From CABHOJ01 sp965649545 (lineage in GTDB: Bacteria > Pseudomonadota > Gammaproteobacteria > Burkholderiales > Methylophilaceae), in NCBI GenBank assembly GCA_965649545.1, contig CBFGLF010000089.1:1-7114 (forward strand): 7,114 nt of DNA, given 5' to 3'. The notes under the pieces are model-generated. The model was not told where the DNA came from. It saw only the letters and a list, made by a program, of their open reading frames with translations, and ran no database searches. The first letter of the stretch is position 1; each line of letters opens with the position of its first letter. Below are positions 1 through 6,645 of the stretch, one piece after another. A program made the translations under genes and the position numbers.

Positions 1-2171
1 ATCCCAACATCTTCGCCATCGCGACCGGGATCGAGGAACACAACAATTACGCCGTCGATTTCATCAACGCCACACGCTGGATCAAGCAGAACCTGCCGCA
101 TGCCAAGATCTCCGGGGGCGTCTCTAACGTGAGTTTCAGTTTCCGCGGCAACGACCCGGCACGCGAAGCGATCCATACCGTGTTCCTCTACCATGCCATC
201 AAGGCGGGCATGACCATGGGTATCGTCAATGCCGGCATGATGGGTGTCTACGACGATCTGGACCCGGAACTGCGCGAACGCGTCGAGGACGTGGTGCTCA
301 ACCGTCGTCCGGATGCCACTGAACGCATGATCGAGTTCGCCGGCACGTTGAAGGCGGACGGCAAGAAAGAAGCTTCGATCCAGGAATGGCGCGGCACCCC
401 GGAAAACCCGGTGCCGGTCAACAAGCGCCTGGAGCACGCCATGGTGCACGGCATCACCGAGTTCATCGTCGAAGATACCGAGGAGGCGCGGCAGGCCATC
501 ATGGCCGCTGGTGGGCGCCCGATCAATGTCATCGAAGGGCCGCTGATGGACGGCATGAACGTCGTCGGTGAACTGTTCGGCCAGGGCAAGATGTTCCTGC
601 CGCAGGTGGTGAAATCCGCACGTGTCATGAAGCAGGCGGTGGCCCACCTGATCCCGTTCATCGAGGAGGAGAAACTCGCCGAAGAGCAACGCACGGGGGT
701 GGTCGCCAAGCCCAAGGGCAAAGTCGTGATCGCTACCGTCAAGGGCGATGTACATGACATCGGCAAGAACATCGTCTCGGTGGTGCTGCAGTGCAACAAC
801 TTCGAAGTGGTGAACATGGGCGTCATGGTGCCGGCGACCGAGATCCTGGCCATGGCCAAGGCAGAGAACGCCGATATCATCGGGCTCTCCGGCCTGATCA
901 CGCCCTCACTCGAAGAAATGGCGCATGTGGCGAAAGAGATGCAGCGTGACGCGCATTTCCGCGGCCTGAAGACGCCGCTGTTGATCGGGGGCGCGACCAC
1001 CTCGCGCGCGCACACCGCAGTGAAGATCGCCCCGCATTACGAAGGGCCGGTGATCTACGTACCGGACGCGTCGCGTTCGGTCTCGGTCATGCAGTCGCTG
1101 CTGACGCCAGAGCAGCGCGAGGCTTACATCGATGAGATCTCCAAGGATTACGATCGTGTGCGTACCCAGCACGCCAACAAGAAGGGCACGCCGCTACTGA
1201 CCCTGGCGCAGGCACGCGCCAACAAGGCCAAGCTGGACTTCACGGGCGCCGCGGCACCCGCGAAACCCAAGTTCATCGGGCGTCGCGAACTCAACAACAT
1301 CGATCTTGCGCTGATCGCCGAATACATCGACTGGGGTCCGTTCTTCCAGACCTGGGACCTGGCCGGCTTCTACCCGGCGATCCTCGAGGACGCGGTGGTG
1401 GGAGACGCGGCCAGAAAGGTCTTCGCCGAAGGCCAGGCGATGCTGAAGAAGATCATCGACGGTCGTTGGCTGACGGCCAACGGCGTTGTCGCGATGCTGC
1501 CTGCCAACACCGTGAACGACGACGATATCGAGATCTACACGGACGATACGCGCAGCACTGTCGACTTCACCTGGTATGGCATGCGCCAGCAGACGGTGAA
1601 GCCCGTGATCGACGGCGTCGCCCGCCCGAACCAGTGCCTGGCGGATTTCATCGCGCCCAAGGGTACGCCGGATTACATTGGCCTGTTCGCCGTCACCGCG
1701 GGGCTGGGCATCGAGAAGCATGAGCAGCGTTTCATGGCCGCGCATGACGATTACAACAGCATCCTGCTGAAGTCCATCGCCGACCGCCTGGCCGAAGCCT
1801 TCGCCGAATACCTCCACGAACGGGTGCGTACGGATTTCTGGGGTTATGCCGCAGACGAACATCTGGAGAAGGATGCCTTGATCAAGGAAAGCTATCGCGG
1901 TATCCGTCCGGCGCCGGGCTATCCGGCCTGCCCGGATCACACGGTCAAGACCGAGATGTTCCGCGTGCTGCAAGCCGAGAACATCGGCATGACGCTGACG
2001 GATTCGTTCGCGATGACCCCCGCCGCTGCGGTCTCCGGCTTCTATTTCAGCCACCCGGAGTCGAAGTATTTCAGTGTCGACAAGATCGGCATGGATCAAC
2101 TGGAGGACATGGCCAAGCGCCGTGGGCTGGATAAGTCCTATCTGGAGCGCTGGCTATCGCCTAACTTGTAG
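1..2171 (+). CDS. metH: Cobalamin-dependent methionine synthase MetH, C-terminal part (5' truncated by window)
   Basis: This cytoplasmic enzyme transfers a methyl group from 5-methyltetrahydrofolate via cobalamin to homocysteine, making methionine. The first full codon is at position 3 and the frame is open to the window edge, reading PNIFAIATGIEEHNNYA, which belongs to the end of the pterin-binding domain. The GTG at 129 is therefore internal and not a start. About 722 codons are present; the E. coli protein has about 1227, so the homocysteine domain and most of the pterin domain lie outside. In order one sees the helical cap of the B12 module (from about 420), the B12-binding Rossmann domain with DVHDIG at 747-764 (His 753-755 is the expected lower cobalt ligand) and GLSGLITPS at 882-908, then the AdoMet-binding reactivation domain from about 1290 with RPAPGYPACPDHTVK at 1905-1949. 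The stop is TAG 2169-2171. The fragment looks intact. Whether the homocysteine domain is fused or encoded separately cannot be seen. Confidence 0.98.
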   Translation, partial: PNIFAIATGIEEHNNYAVDFINATRWIKQNLPHAKISGGVSNVSFSFRGNDPAREAIHTVFLYHAIKAGMTMGIVNAGMMGVYDDLDPELRERVEDVVLNRRPDATERMIEFAGTLKADGKKEASIQEWRGTPENPVPVNKRLEHAMVHGITEFIVEDTEEARQAIMAAGGRPINVIEGPLMDGMNVVGELFGQGKMFLPQVVKSARVMKQAVAHLIPFIEEEKLAEEQRTGVVAKPKGKVVIATVKGDVHDIGKNIVSVVLQCNNFEVVNMGVMVPATEILAMAKAENADIIGLSGLITPSLEEMAHVAKEMQRDAHFRGLKTPLLIGGATTSRAHTAVKIAPHYEGPVIYVPDASRSVSVMQSLLTPEQREAYIDEISKDYDRVRTQHANKKGTPLLTLAQARANKAKLDFTGAAAPAKPKFIGRRELNNIDLALIAEYIDWGPFFQTWDLAGFYPAILEDAVVGDAARKVFAEGQAMLKKIIDGRWLTANGVVAMLPANTVNDDDIEIYTDDTRSTVDFTWYGMRQQTVKPVIDGVARPNQCLADFIAPKGTPDYIGLFAVTAGLGIEKHEQRFMAAHDDYNSILLKSIADRLAEAFAEYLHERVRTDFWGYAADEHLEKDALIKESYRGIRPAPGYPACPDHTVKTEMFRVLQAENIGMTLTDSFAMTPAAAVSGFYFSHPESKYFSVDKIGMDQLEDMAKRRGLDKSYLERWLSPNL

Positions 2172-2195
2172 CCCGGCGCATGACAACGCCGGGCT
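2170..2195 (+). terminator. Hairpin at the metH stop codon, possible terminator
   Basis: A perfect 9-bp inverted repeat (AGCCCGGCG 2170-2178 and CGCCGGGCT 2187-2195, 8-nt loop) overlaps the metH stop codon. The stem is very GC-rich, but no T run follows, so it does not fit a canonical intrinsic terminator. It may instead protect the 3' end or act with Rho. That role is inference from position and stem strength. Confidence 0.45.
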
Positions 2196-2212
2196 GGGCT
2201 GATCGCCGCGCT

Positions 2213-2238
2213 CATATTATGACGGTGCCCATGTTATG
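2213..2238. repeat. Short direct repeat CATRTTATG
   Basis: CATATTATG (2213-2221) and CATGTTATG (2230-2238) differ at one base and start 17 bp apart. They lie just upstream of the putative mpl promoter. This could be a binding-site pair or chance in a locally AT-richer intergenic region. No known regulator motif is recognised. Confidence 0.2.
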
Positions 2239-2253
2239 CGCTGGCGTTGAGTT

Positions 2254-2262
2254 TGTTACAAT
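2254..2262 (+). promoter_or_regulatory. Putative extended -10 promoter for the mpl cluster
   Basis: TGTTACAAT combines an extended -10 TG (2254-2255) with TACAAT (2257-2262), a 5/6 match to TATAAT. No good -35 is found 16-18 bp upstream, as is common for extended -10 promoters. Transcription would start near 2269, giving a leader of about 20 nt before the mpl ATG at 2289. It suggests the mpl cluster is transcribed independently of metH. Confidence 0.45.
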
Positions 2263-2288
2263 CGCCTAACGCTTAAGACCTCACACCC

Positions 2289-3665
2289 ATGCACATTCAC
2301 ATCCTCGGCATTTGCGGCACCTTCATGGGCGGTATCGCCGTACTTGCCAAAGCCGCAGGGCATCGAGTCACCGGCTGCGATGCCAACGTCTATCCCCCGA
2401 TGAGCACCCAGCTCGAAGCCCAGGGCATCACCCTCATCGAAGGCTTTTCCGCGGACCAGCTCGATCTGCAGCCCGACATCTACGTCATCGGTAACGTCGT
2501 CACGCGCGGCAACCCATTGATGGAAGCCATCCTCAATCGCGGGCTGCCCTATATCTCCGGCCCACAATGGCTGGCGGAGAACGTACTGCAGGGTAAGTGG
2601 GTGCTCGCTGTGGCGGGTACGCACGGCAAGACCACGACAGCCTCCATGCTGGCCTGGATCCTGGAATATGCCGGCCTGGCACCGGGGTTCCTGATCGGCG
2701 GGGTACCACAGAATTTCGGTATCTCGGCGCGTTTGCCCGGCACGCCGAAACAGGATGCCCACAGCCAGTCCCCGTTTTTCGTGATCGAGGCGGACGAGTA
2801 CGACACCGCCTTTTTCGACAAGCGTTCCAAGTTCGTGCACTACCATCCGCGTACGGCGATCCTGAATAATCTCGAATTCGATCATGCCGATATCTTTGCC
2901 GACCTCGCAGCGATCGAGACCCAGTTCCATCATCTGGTGCGTACCGTCCCCGGTGAGGGACTGGTGGTCGCCAATGGCCGTGAAGAGAGCTTGCAGCGTG
3001 TACTGCAGCGGGGCTGCTGGACACCGGTCGAGACCTTCGGCGAGTCCCAGGGTGGCTGGCAAGCGACCCATCCCGCCGCAGACGGCAGTTTCGATGTCCA
3101 GCTCGATGGCAAACCGCAAGGTCGCGTGCAATGGGACTTGCTCGGCGAACATAACCGCATGAACGCCTTGGCGACATTGGCGGCAGCCCGTCATGTCGGG
3201 GTGCCGGTGGATGTCGGTATCGCCGCATTGAGCGAATTCCAGAACGTCAAACGTCGCATGGAGATCCGTGGCGTGGTCAATGGCGTGACCGTCTATGACG
3301 ATTTCGCGCATCATCCGACGGCCATCGCGACCACCGTCGCCGGTCTGCGCGCCAAGGTCGGCGGCGCACGCATCCTCGCAGTGCTGGAACCGCGTTCCAA
3401 CACCATGAAGCTGGGCGTGATGAAAGCGGCTTTGCCGGACAGCCTGGTCGACGCCGACCGGGTCTATTGCTACGGCGCCAACCTGGGCTGGGACGCCACA
3501 GAAGCCTTCGCCCCGATCGCGCACAAGGCGCAGGTATATGGTGACATGCAAGTCATGGTCGATGCGATCGTCACCACCGCCCAGCCGGGCGATCATGTGC
3601 TGGTGATGAGTAACGGTGGCTTCGGCGGGGTCCACCAGAAACTGCTGGAGAGGTTAGGCCGTTGA
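2289..3665 (+). CDS. mpl: UDP-N-acetylmuramate:L-alanyl-gamma-D-glutamyl-meso-diaminopimelate ligase (Mpl)
   Basis: This Mur-ligase-family enzyme joins the murein tripeptide released during wall turnover to UDP-MurNAc using ATP, returning it to peptidoglycan synthesis in the cytoplasm. The 458-residue length matches E. coli Mpl (about 457). The N-terminus, MHIHILGICGTFMGGIAVLA, is a very close match to the Mpl UDP-binding Rossmann start and contains GICGTFMGG. The ATP P-loop is GTHGKTT at residues 110-116 (Lys114). EADEYD lies at 167-172, the Mur-ligase NNLEFDHADIF at 193-203, and the C-terminal domain shows NVKRR at 319-323 and DDFAHHPT at 337-344. The ATG at 2289 is chosen because it begins the conserved N-terminus exactly; the ribosome-binding site there is weak (AAGA, about 10 nt away). 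Its TGA overlaps the TTG start of the next gene. No defect is visible. Confidence 0.97.
   Translation: MHIHILGICGTFMGGIAVLAKAAGHRVTGCDANVYPPMSTQLEAQGITLIEGFSADQLDLQPDIYVIGNVVTRGNPLMEAILNRGLPYISGPQWLAENVLQGKWVLAVAGTHGKTTTASMLAWILEYAGLAPGFLIGGVPQNFGISARLPGTPKQDAHSQSPFFVIEADEYDTAFFDKRSKFVHYHPRTAILNNLEFDHADIFADLAAIETQFHHLVRTVPGEGLVVANGREESLQRVLQRGCWTPVETFGESQGGWQATHPAADGSFDVQLDGKPQGRVQWDLLGEHNRMNALATLAAARHVGVPVDVGIAALSEFQNVKRRMEIRGVVNGVTVYDDFAHHPTAIATTVAGLRAKVGGARILAVLEPRSNTMKLGVMKAALPDSLVDADRVYCYGANLGWDATEAFAPIAHKAQVYGDMQVMVDAIVTTAQPGDHVLVMSNGGFGGVHQKLLERLGR
3647..3665 (+). promoter_or_regulatory. Ribosome-binding site and overlapping stop/start (TTGA) between mpl and the TonB-family gene
   Basis: GGAGAGG at 3647-3653 lies 8 nt before a TTG at 3662, which overlaps the mpl TGA (3663-3665) as TTGA. 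This supports TTG 3662 as the start of the downstream gene and suggests translational coupling. An in-frame ATG at 3677 has only AGG (3670-3672) 4 nt upstream, so it is the less supported alternative; it would drop five residues. Confidence 0.55.
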
Positions 3666-4615
3666 AGCCAGGCTTCATGAAACACTGGGAACCGCTGGAA
3701 GTCACGCTGGCCGTCTCGGCTTTCGTGCATCTGGTGGTCATCGTCGCCGTGAAGTTCGAGCCGCCCGACCTCAAGTTCTTCAAGGACAAGATGCCGCCGC
3801 TGGAGGTCGTGCTGGTCAATGCCAAGACGGAAACCGCACCGACCAAGGCGGACGCGCTGGCGCAAGCCAACCTCAACCGCGGGGGCAACACGGAAGAGAA
3901 CCGCCGACTGAAATCGGCCTTGCCGCCCCCCAAGCAGCAGGTCACCGAGGTCTCGGTCAAGCCTGCGACCGAGGCGAAGAAAGCGGCCGCGGCAGCCGAG
4001 GCGCAAGCAGAGGCCGAGCGTAAACAGCAGCAGCGTGTCGCCGAACTGGAGCGACAGGCCCAGGAGTTGATGACACAGATCAACGCCAAGAAGAAGGTGG
4101 AGACCGCGCCGCCCAAGCAATCCGCAGCGCCCGAGGTCGAGAAGCAACAACAGCAGGCCACTTCCAAACTGAGCGGTGCCGACCTCATGGCCAGCAGTTT
4201 CGATATCGCCCGCCTCGAAGCGCAGATCGCCAAGCAGCAGGACGATTACCAGAAGCGGCCGAAACGCAAGTTCATCGGCGCCCGCACGCAGGAGTACCGG
4301 TTCGCCACTTACGTCGAAGCCTGGCGTCAGAAAGTGGAGAAGGTCGGTAACCTGAACTACCCGGAAGCTGCCAAGGAACAGAAGATCTATGGACAACTGC
4401 GCATGACGGTCTCCATCAAATCCGACGGCAACATCGAAAGCATCGAAGTCAACTCGAGTTCCGGATTCAAGGTGCTGGATGACGCGGCGAAGCGTATCGT
4501 CGAACTGGCCGCGCCCTATGCGGCATTCCCGGAGGATATCCGTAAAGACACCGATATCCTGAGCATCACCCGGACCTGGACCTTTACCAAACAGGATAGC
4601 CTTGCAACCGAATAA
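3662..4615 (+). CDS. TonB-family energy transducer with TolA-like charged linker
   Basis: This is a predicted inner-membrane protein spanning the periplasm to pass proton-motive-force energy from an ExbBD/TolQR-type motor to outer-membrane partners. Of 317 residues, 14-30 form one transmembrane helix (N-in signal anchor). It holds Ser19 and His23 in the S-x3-H spacing shared by TonB and TolA anchors (Ser16/His20 in E. coli TonB). Residues about 101-150 are a Lys/Glu/Ala/Gln-rich stretch, likely coiled coil, rather than the Pro-rich EP/KP linker of classical TonB. Residues about 211-310 match a TonB C-terminal domain: YVEAWRQKVEKVGNLNYP, then LRMTVSIKSDGNIESIEVNSSSG. No ExbB/ExbD, TolQ/TolR or receptor gene is in the window, so TonB versus TolA function is open; the C-terminal fold favours TonB. 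The TTG start is discussed at 3647-3665; ATG 3677 is possible. The reading frame overlaps the next gene by 14 nt. Confidence 0.87.
   Translation: MKPGFMKHWEPLEVTLAVSAFVHLVVIVAVKFEPPDLKFFKDKMPPLEVVLVNAKTETAPTKADALAQANLNRGGNTEENRRLKSALPPPKQQVTEVSVKPATEAKKAAAAAEAQAEAERKQQQRVAELERQAQELMTQINAKKKVETAPPKQSAAPEVEKQQQQATSKLSGADLMASSFDIARLEAQIAKQQDDYQKRPKRKFIGARTQEYRFATYVEAWRQKVEKVGNLNYPEAAKEQKIYGQLRMTVSIKSDGNIESIEVNSSSGFKVLDDAAKRIVELAAPYAAFPEDIRKDTDILSITRTWTFTKQDSLATE
4593..4604 (+). promoter_or_regulatory. Ribosome-binding site deciding a TTG start for the ferredoxin gene
   Basis: AGGA at 4593-4596 stands 5 nt before TTG 4602-4604, inside the 3' end of the TonB-family gene. The next in-frame Met is residue 37, which would remove the Cys14 and Cys24 iron-sulfur ligands. 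TTG is therefore the best start. Confidence 0.6.
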
Positions 4616-4919
4616 CTTTTATCAGTACCACGTCTTCTTCTGCCTCAACGTGCGCGATGATGGCGCGCAATGCTGCACGGATTTCGGTGCGGAGGCGGCG
4701 TTCGATCACATGAAGTCGCGCATCAAGAAACTCAAGCTCAACGGGGAAGGCAAGGTGCGCATCAATCGTGCCGGCTGCTTCGATCGCTGCGGCGAGGGTC
4801 CGTTGCTGGTGGTTTATCCGCAAGCGGTCTGGTATCAATTCGTCGACAACGACGACATCGACGAGATCATCGAATCGCACTTGCTCAACGGCAAGATCGT
4901 CGAGCGCCTGGTCGTCTGA
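4602..4919 (+). CDS. Thioredoxin-like [2Fe-2S] ferredoxin domain protein
   Basis: This small soluble protein (105 residues) of the thioredoxin-fold [2Fe-2S] ferredoxin family, related to the NuoE-type and Aquifex/Azotobacter ferredoxins, probably serves as an electron carrier. The cysteine pattern is C14-x9-C24, C59-x3-C63, with an extra C25 beside C24. YHVFFCLN and RINRAGCFDRCGEGP frame the ligand loops and are typical of the family. It has no signal peptide or membrane segment. It overlaps the TonB-family gene by 14 nt and starts at TTG, so it is almost certainly co-transcribed and perhaps translationally coupled. Its redox partner is not apparent; neither neighbour obviously needs an electron carrier. 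It ends with TGA, followed by a short convergent junction with the HIT gene. Confidence 0.88.
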   Translation: MQPNNFYQYHVFFCLNVRDDGAQCCTDFGAEAAFDHMKSRIKKLKLNGEGKVRINRAGCFDRCGEGPLLVVYPQAVWYQFVDNDDIDEIIESHLLNGKIVERLVV

Positions 4920-4953
4920 CCGTTCTTGATAAAGGTTTTTTCTAGACGCTAGA
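4910..4953. other. Convergent junction between ferredoxin and HIT genes
   Basis: Only 34 bases separate the two stop codons. On the plus strand a weak 4-bp stem (GGTC 4910-4913, GACC 4918-4921) overlaps the ferredoxin stop, and a T6 run begins about 14 nt beyond it. A separate 5-bp inverted repeat (TCTAG 4941-4945, CTAGA 4949-4953) follows the T run, so it is in the wrong order for a plus-strand terminator and has A residues after it on the minus strand. No convincing bidirectional terminator is seen. Confidence 0.3.
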
Positions 4954-5367
4954 TCAGCCGAGTCGCTGCTGGATGGCGGCTTTCAATTGCTGTGCAGTGG
5001 TGCTGTCGATCGGATGCGGCAGGCTCTCGCGTTGCGTCTTGCCCCAGATCGGGTTGGGGAAGTGCCGGTCGCGCTTGTATCTTGGGATCACATGCCAATG
5101 CATATGCGGGGTGACGTTGCCCAGGCTGGCCAGGTTGATCTTGTCCGGCGCCATCACCTCCCGCACGGCTTCTTCCACGGCGAACACCACTGCCATCAGG
5201 CGCTCACGTTGCTGCGCATTGAGATCGCTCATCTCCTTGACGTGCTCGTTCAGGATCACGCGGCAAAAGCCCGGATAGTCCTCGTCCTCGACGCGCACCA
5301 CCCGACAGAATCCGTCCTGCCAGATCAGTGCCCCACCCGGGGTGTCACATAATTCGCATGCCGCCAT
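4954..5367 (-). CDS. HIT-family protein (histidine-triad nucleotide hydrolase/transferase)
   Basis: This 137-residue cytoplasmic protein carries the histidine triad as HMHWHVIPR: His88, His90 and His92, with His90 the expected nucleophile. Family members hydrolyse AMP-linked substrates such as diadenosine polyphosphates or adenosine phosphoramidates; the actual substrate is not predictable. A CELC motif (Cys4, Cys7) at the N-terminus and His42 in NEHVKEMSDL resemble the zinc site seen in many HIT proteins. The C-terminal part (HFPNPIWGKTQRESLPHP) resembles a HIT subgroup I recall from Betaproteobacteria. The ATG at 5365-5367 follows AGAGG with a 5-nt spacer. It lies 46 bp downstream of the DUF1097-like gene on the same strand, so read-through transcription is possible, but a separate weak promoter may serve it. 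Confidence 0.93.
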   Translation of the reverse strand: MAACELCDTPGGALIWQDGFCRVVRVEDEDYPGFCRVILNEHVKEMSDLNAQQRERLMAVVFAVEEAVREVMAPDKINLASLGNVTPHMHWHVIPRYKRDRHFPNPIWGKTQRESLPHPIDSTTAQQLKAAIQQRLG

Positions 5368-5399
5368 CAGTGCCTCTAGGTTGATCTCTAACAGGCGAT

Positions 5400-5405
5400 A
5401 TTATG
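5400..5405 (-). promoter_or_regulatory. Possible -10 element for the HIT gene
   Basis: On the minus strand CATAAT (a 5/6 match to TATAAT) lies about 33 bp before the HIT start codon, in the 46-bp gap after the DUF1097-like gene. No matching -35 is present 16-18 bp upstream, so this is weak. No intrinsic terminator is visible in the gap. Confidence 0.22.
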
Positions 5406-5413
5406 CGAGAAAT

Positions 5414-5938
5414 TCAGGCGTTTGGCGCGATCAGTCTGACCATGCGCACATTGACATAGCCCATGCAGACGCCCATCAGCACGCAAAGGGGAAGTACGAT
5501 CACCACATTCTGCATCGAGAGCGATTGCAGGGCCGCCAGACTGAAATGCCCAGAAGTGCTGAGAAAGGCCCAGACGCTGGCATATCCATAGATGATGGCC
5601 GGCGTCACGGCTAGCCAGCCGATCGCGCTGAGGCGGACCATTAGCCCGATGACGAGACCGATGACCAAGGGCGCCCAGAGCTGACTGAGGAGCCCGTCGG
5701 TCCATGGGTTGGCGAATACAAGCATGGCTGAAGCCCAGGCACTGACGACCCCGACTAAGATGTGGGTGAGTGTGATCCGGAACGACGTGCCCGGACTCTG
5801 CTCACCGCCCAGGTGAAAGAAGCATGCCCAGGTGATGAACATCGCCCACAATGGCACAGCGGGGTAGTCGCGCAGCGCGAAGAGCACGATGGCGGTAAGT
5901 AGGCCGGCTGACAAGCATGCGGCGTTGATTTTGGTCAT
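5414..5938 (-). CDS. DUF1097-like integral membrane protein
   Basis: This 174-residue, strongly hydrophobic protein has about six predicted membrane segments (roughly residues 7-24, 27-43, 55-75, 84-105, 107-126 and 141-165) and almost no soluble domain. The second segment reads VPLWAMFITWACFFHLGGE. Its WA..-aromatic-Gly pattern resembles DUF1097 proteins such as E. coli YcdZ, whose function is unknown to me. The assignment rests on remembered family features and was not searched. The ATG at 5936-5938 follows AGGAG with a 6-nt spacer. It starts 32 bp after the stop of the FMN-binding protein gene on the same strand, so the two very probably form an operon under the upstream IclR-regulated promoter. 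A transport or small-molecule permeation role is only a guess. Confidence 0.72.
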   Translation of the reverse strand: MTKINAACLSAGLLTAIVLFALRDYPAVPLWAMFITWACFFHLGGEQSPGTSFRITLTHILVGVVSAWASAMLVFANPWTDGLLSQLWAPLVIGLVIGLMVRLSAIGWLAVTPAIIYGYASVWAFLSTSGHFSLAALQSLSMQNVVIVLPLCVLMGVCMGYVNVRMVRLIAPNA

Positions 5939-5970
5939 GATGTGCTCCTAGTGGATGTGGTTGCCTGGGT

Positions 5971-6627
5971 TCAGGCTTGTCCCTTGATGACAAGCGCGCC
6001 GTATTCCTCTGGGGTGATGACCCCGCCCATCTTGTCCGCCAGGCCTTTGTCGCGCTCGGGCAGCGCGTCCTGGATGGCATCGATGCGTTTCCATTGTGGT
6101 GGTGGTGTCGGGCAGCTGGGCTGGGGGACATAGGGTGAGGCTGCGATACGCTGATAGCGGTGGATATAGCGTGGACAATTGATGAATATCTCGGTGATGG
6201 CGATGCGGACCACCAGCTCGGCTTCCTGGAACTCGCTGATCAGCGGATCGGTGCGGCTGACACTGGCCGTACCATGGATGCGTACACGATGCGGTGTCTC
6301 GAAATCGATGAACAGCAAGCCCACCTTGTTGTTGGCGGTGATGTTACCCATGGAGAGATACATGCCGTTGCCATCAAGACTGGGGAAGGCCAGGGTCTGC
6401 GCATCGAGCACCTTGACGAAGCCGACACTGCCGCCCTTGTACGAGCATGTGGGATAGCCGCGATGGTCGACGGTGGTGAGGAAAAAGAAATCGCGTGATT
6501 CGATGAAGCCTCGATGCTCATCGGGGATCTCGCTCAATACGATCTGTTCGCTGACTCGATCAGCAAGTCTGGTGGTCTCGAAGTCCGCCTGCATGGCGCG
6601 ATGTTGCGCCCCGTACAATTCGCTCAT
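5971..6627 (-). CDS. Pyridoxamine 5'-phosphate oxidase-like FMN-binding protein
   Basis: This 218-residue protein has the split-barrel flavin-binding fold of the PNPOx-like superfamily. The barrel spans about residues 40-125: FIESRDFFFLTTVDHRGYPTCS, then GGSVGFVKV, LAFPSLDGNGMYLSMGNITANNKVGLLFIDFE and RVRIHGTASV. SLDGNG..L..GN...N..VGLLF.DFE typifies the predicted flavin-nucleotide-binding branch (COG3576-like), not biosynthetic PdxH. A CPRYIHRYQ motif and a Pro-rich tail (VPQPSCPTPPPQW) follow, as in that branch. Substrate and physiological reaction are unknown; family members bind FMN, F420 or heme and may be reductases or oxidases. The start is the ATG at 6625-6627, since GGAGA lies 5 nt upstream of it; the in-frame ATG at 6637-6639 would overlap this ribosome-binding site and has none of its own. 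It is divergent from the IclR-type gene, the classical position for the target of that regulator. Confidence 0.88.
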   Translation of the reverse strand: MSELYGAQHRAMQADFETTRLADRVSEQIVLSEIPDEHRGFIESRDFFFLTTVDHRGYPTCSYKGGSVGFVKVLDAQTLAFPSLDGNGMYLSMGNITANNKVGLLFIDFETPHRVRIHGTASVSRTDPLISEFQEAELVVRIAITEIFINCPRYIHRYQRIAASPYVPQPSCPTPPPQWKRIDAIQDALPERDKGLADKMGGVITPEEYGALVIKGQA

Positions 6628-6632
6628 GACAA

Positions 6633-6637
6633 TCTCC
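6633..6637 (-). promoter_or_regulatory. Ribosome-binding site deciding the FMN-protein start
   Basis: GGAGA on the minus strand with a 5-nt spacer to the ATG at 6625-6627. It rules against the upstream in-frame ATG at 6637-6639, which has no Shine-Dalgarno sequence. Confidence 0.7.
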
Positions 6638-6645
6638 ATTTATGC

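Noticed and set aside
1194..2099. 301-codon open frame on the minus strand opposite metH
   Set aside because: It is antisense to the conserved AdoMet-binding domain and has no recognisable motif or convincing ribosome-binding site; it is a codon-bias artefact.
129..2171. A methionine synthase gene starting at GTG 129
   Set aside because: The same frame is open and matches MetH (IEEHNNYAVDFINATRW and ISGGVSNVSFSFRGNDP) up to the left window edge, so 129 is an internal Val codon.
2256..3635. 459-codon open frame on the minus strand opposite mpl
   Set aside because: It has no recognisable domain, its composition is that of an antisense shadow of a GC-rich gene (rich in His, Asp, Arg and Gly), and it covers a full-length, well-conserved mpl.
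3571..4396. Two long minus-strand open frames opposite the TonB-family gene
   Set aside because: Their Leu/Ala/Ser/Cys-rich and Leu/Gly-rich sequences mirror the Lys/Glu/Gln/Ala-rich coiled coil of the sense gene. The apparent membrane-like character is a reflection of that codon composition.
4941..4953. TCTAG-ACG-CTAGA inverted repeat as a terminator for the convergent genes
   Set aside because: The stem is only 5 bp with a 3-nt loop, and the T run lies on the wrong side of it for plus-strand transcription and reads as A on the minus strand.
4973..5352. Plus-strand open frames opposite the HIT gene
   Set aside because: The minus strand encodes a complete HIT protein with its histidine triad and a ribosome-binding site; the plus-strand frames show no family features.
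6637..6639. Upstream in-frame ATG as start of the FMN-binding protein
   Set aside because: It overlaps the GGAGA ribosome-binding site that serves the ATG at 6625-6627 and has no Shine-Dalgarno sequence of its own.
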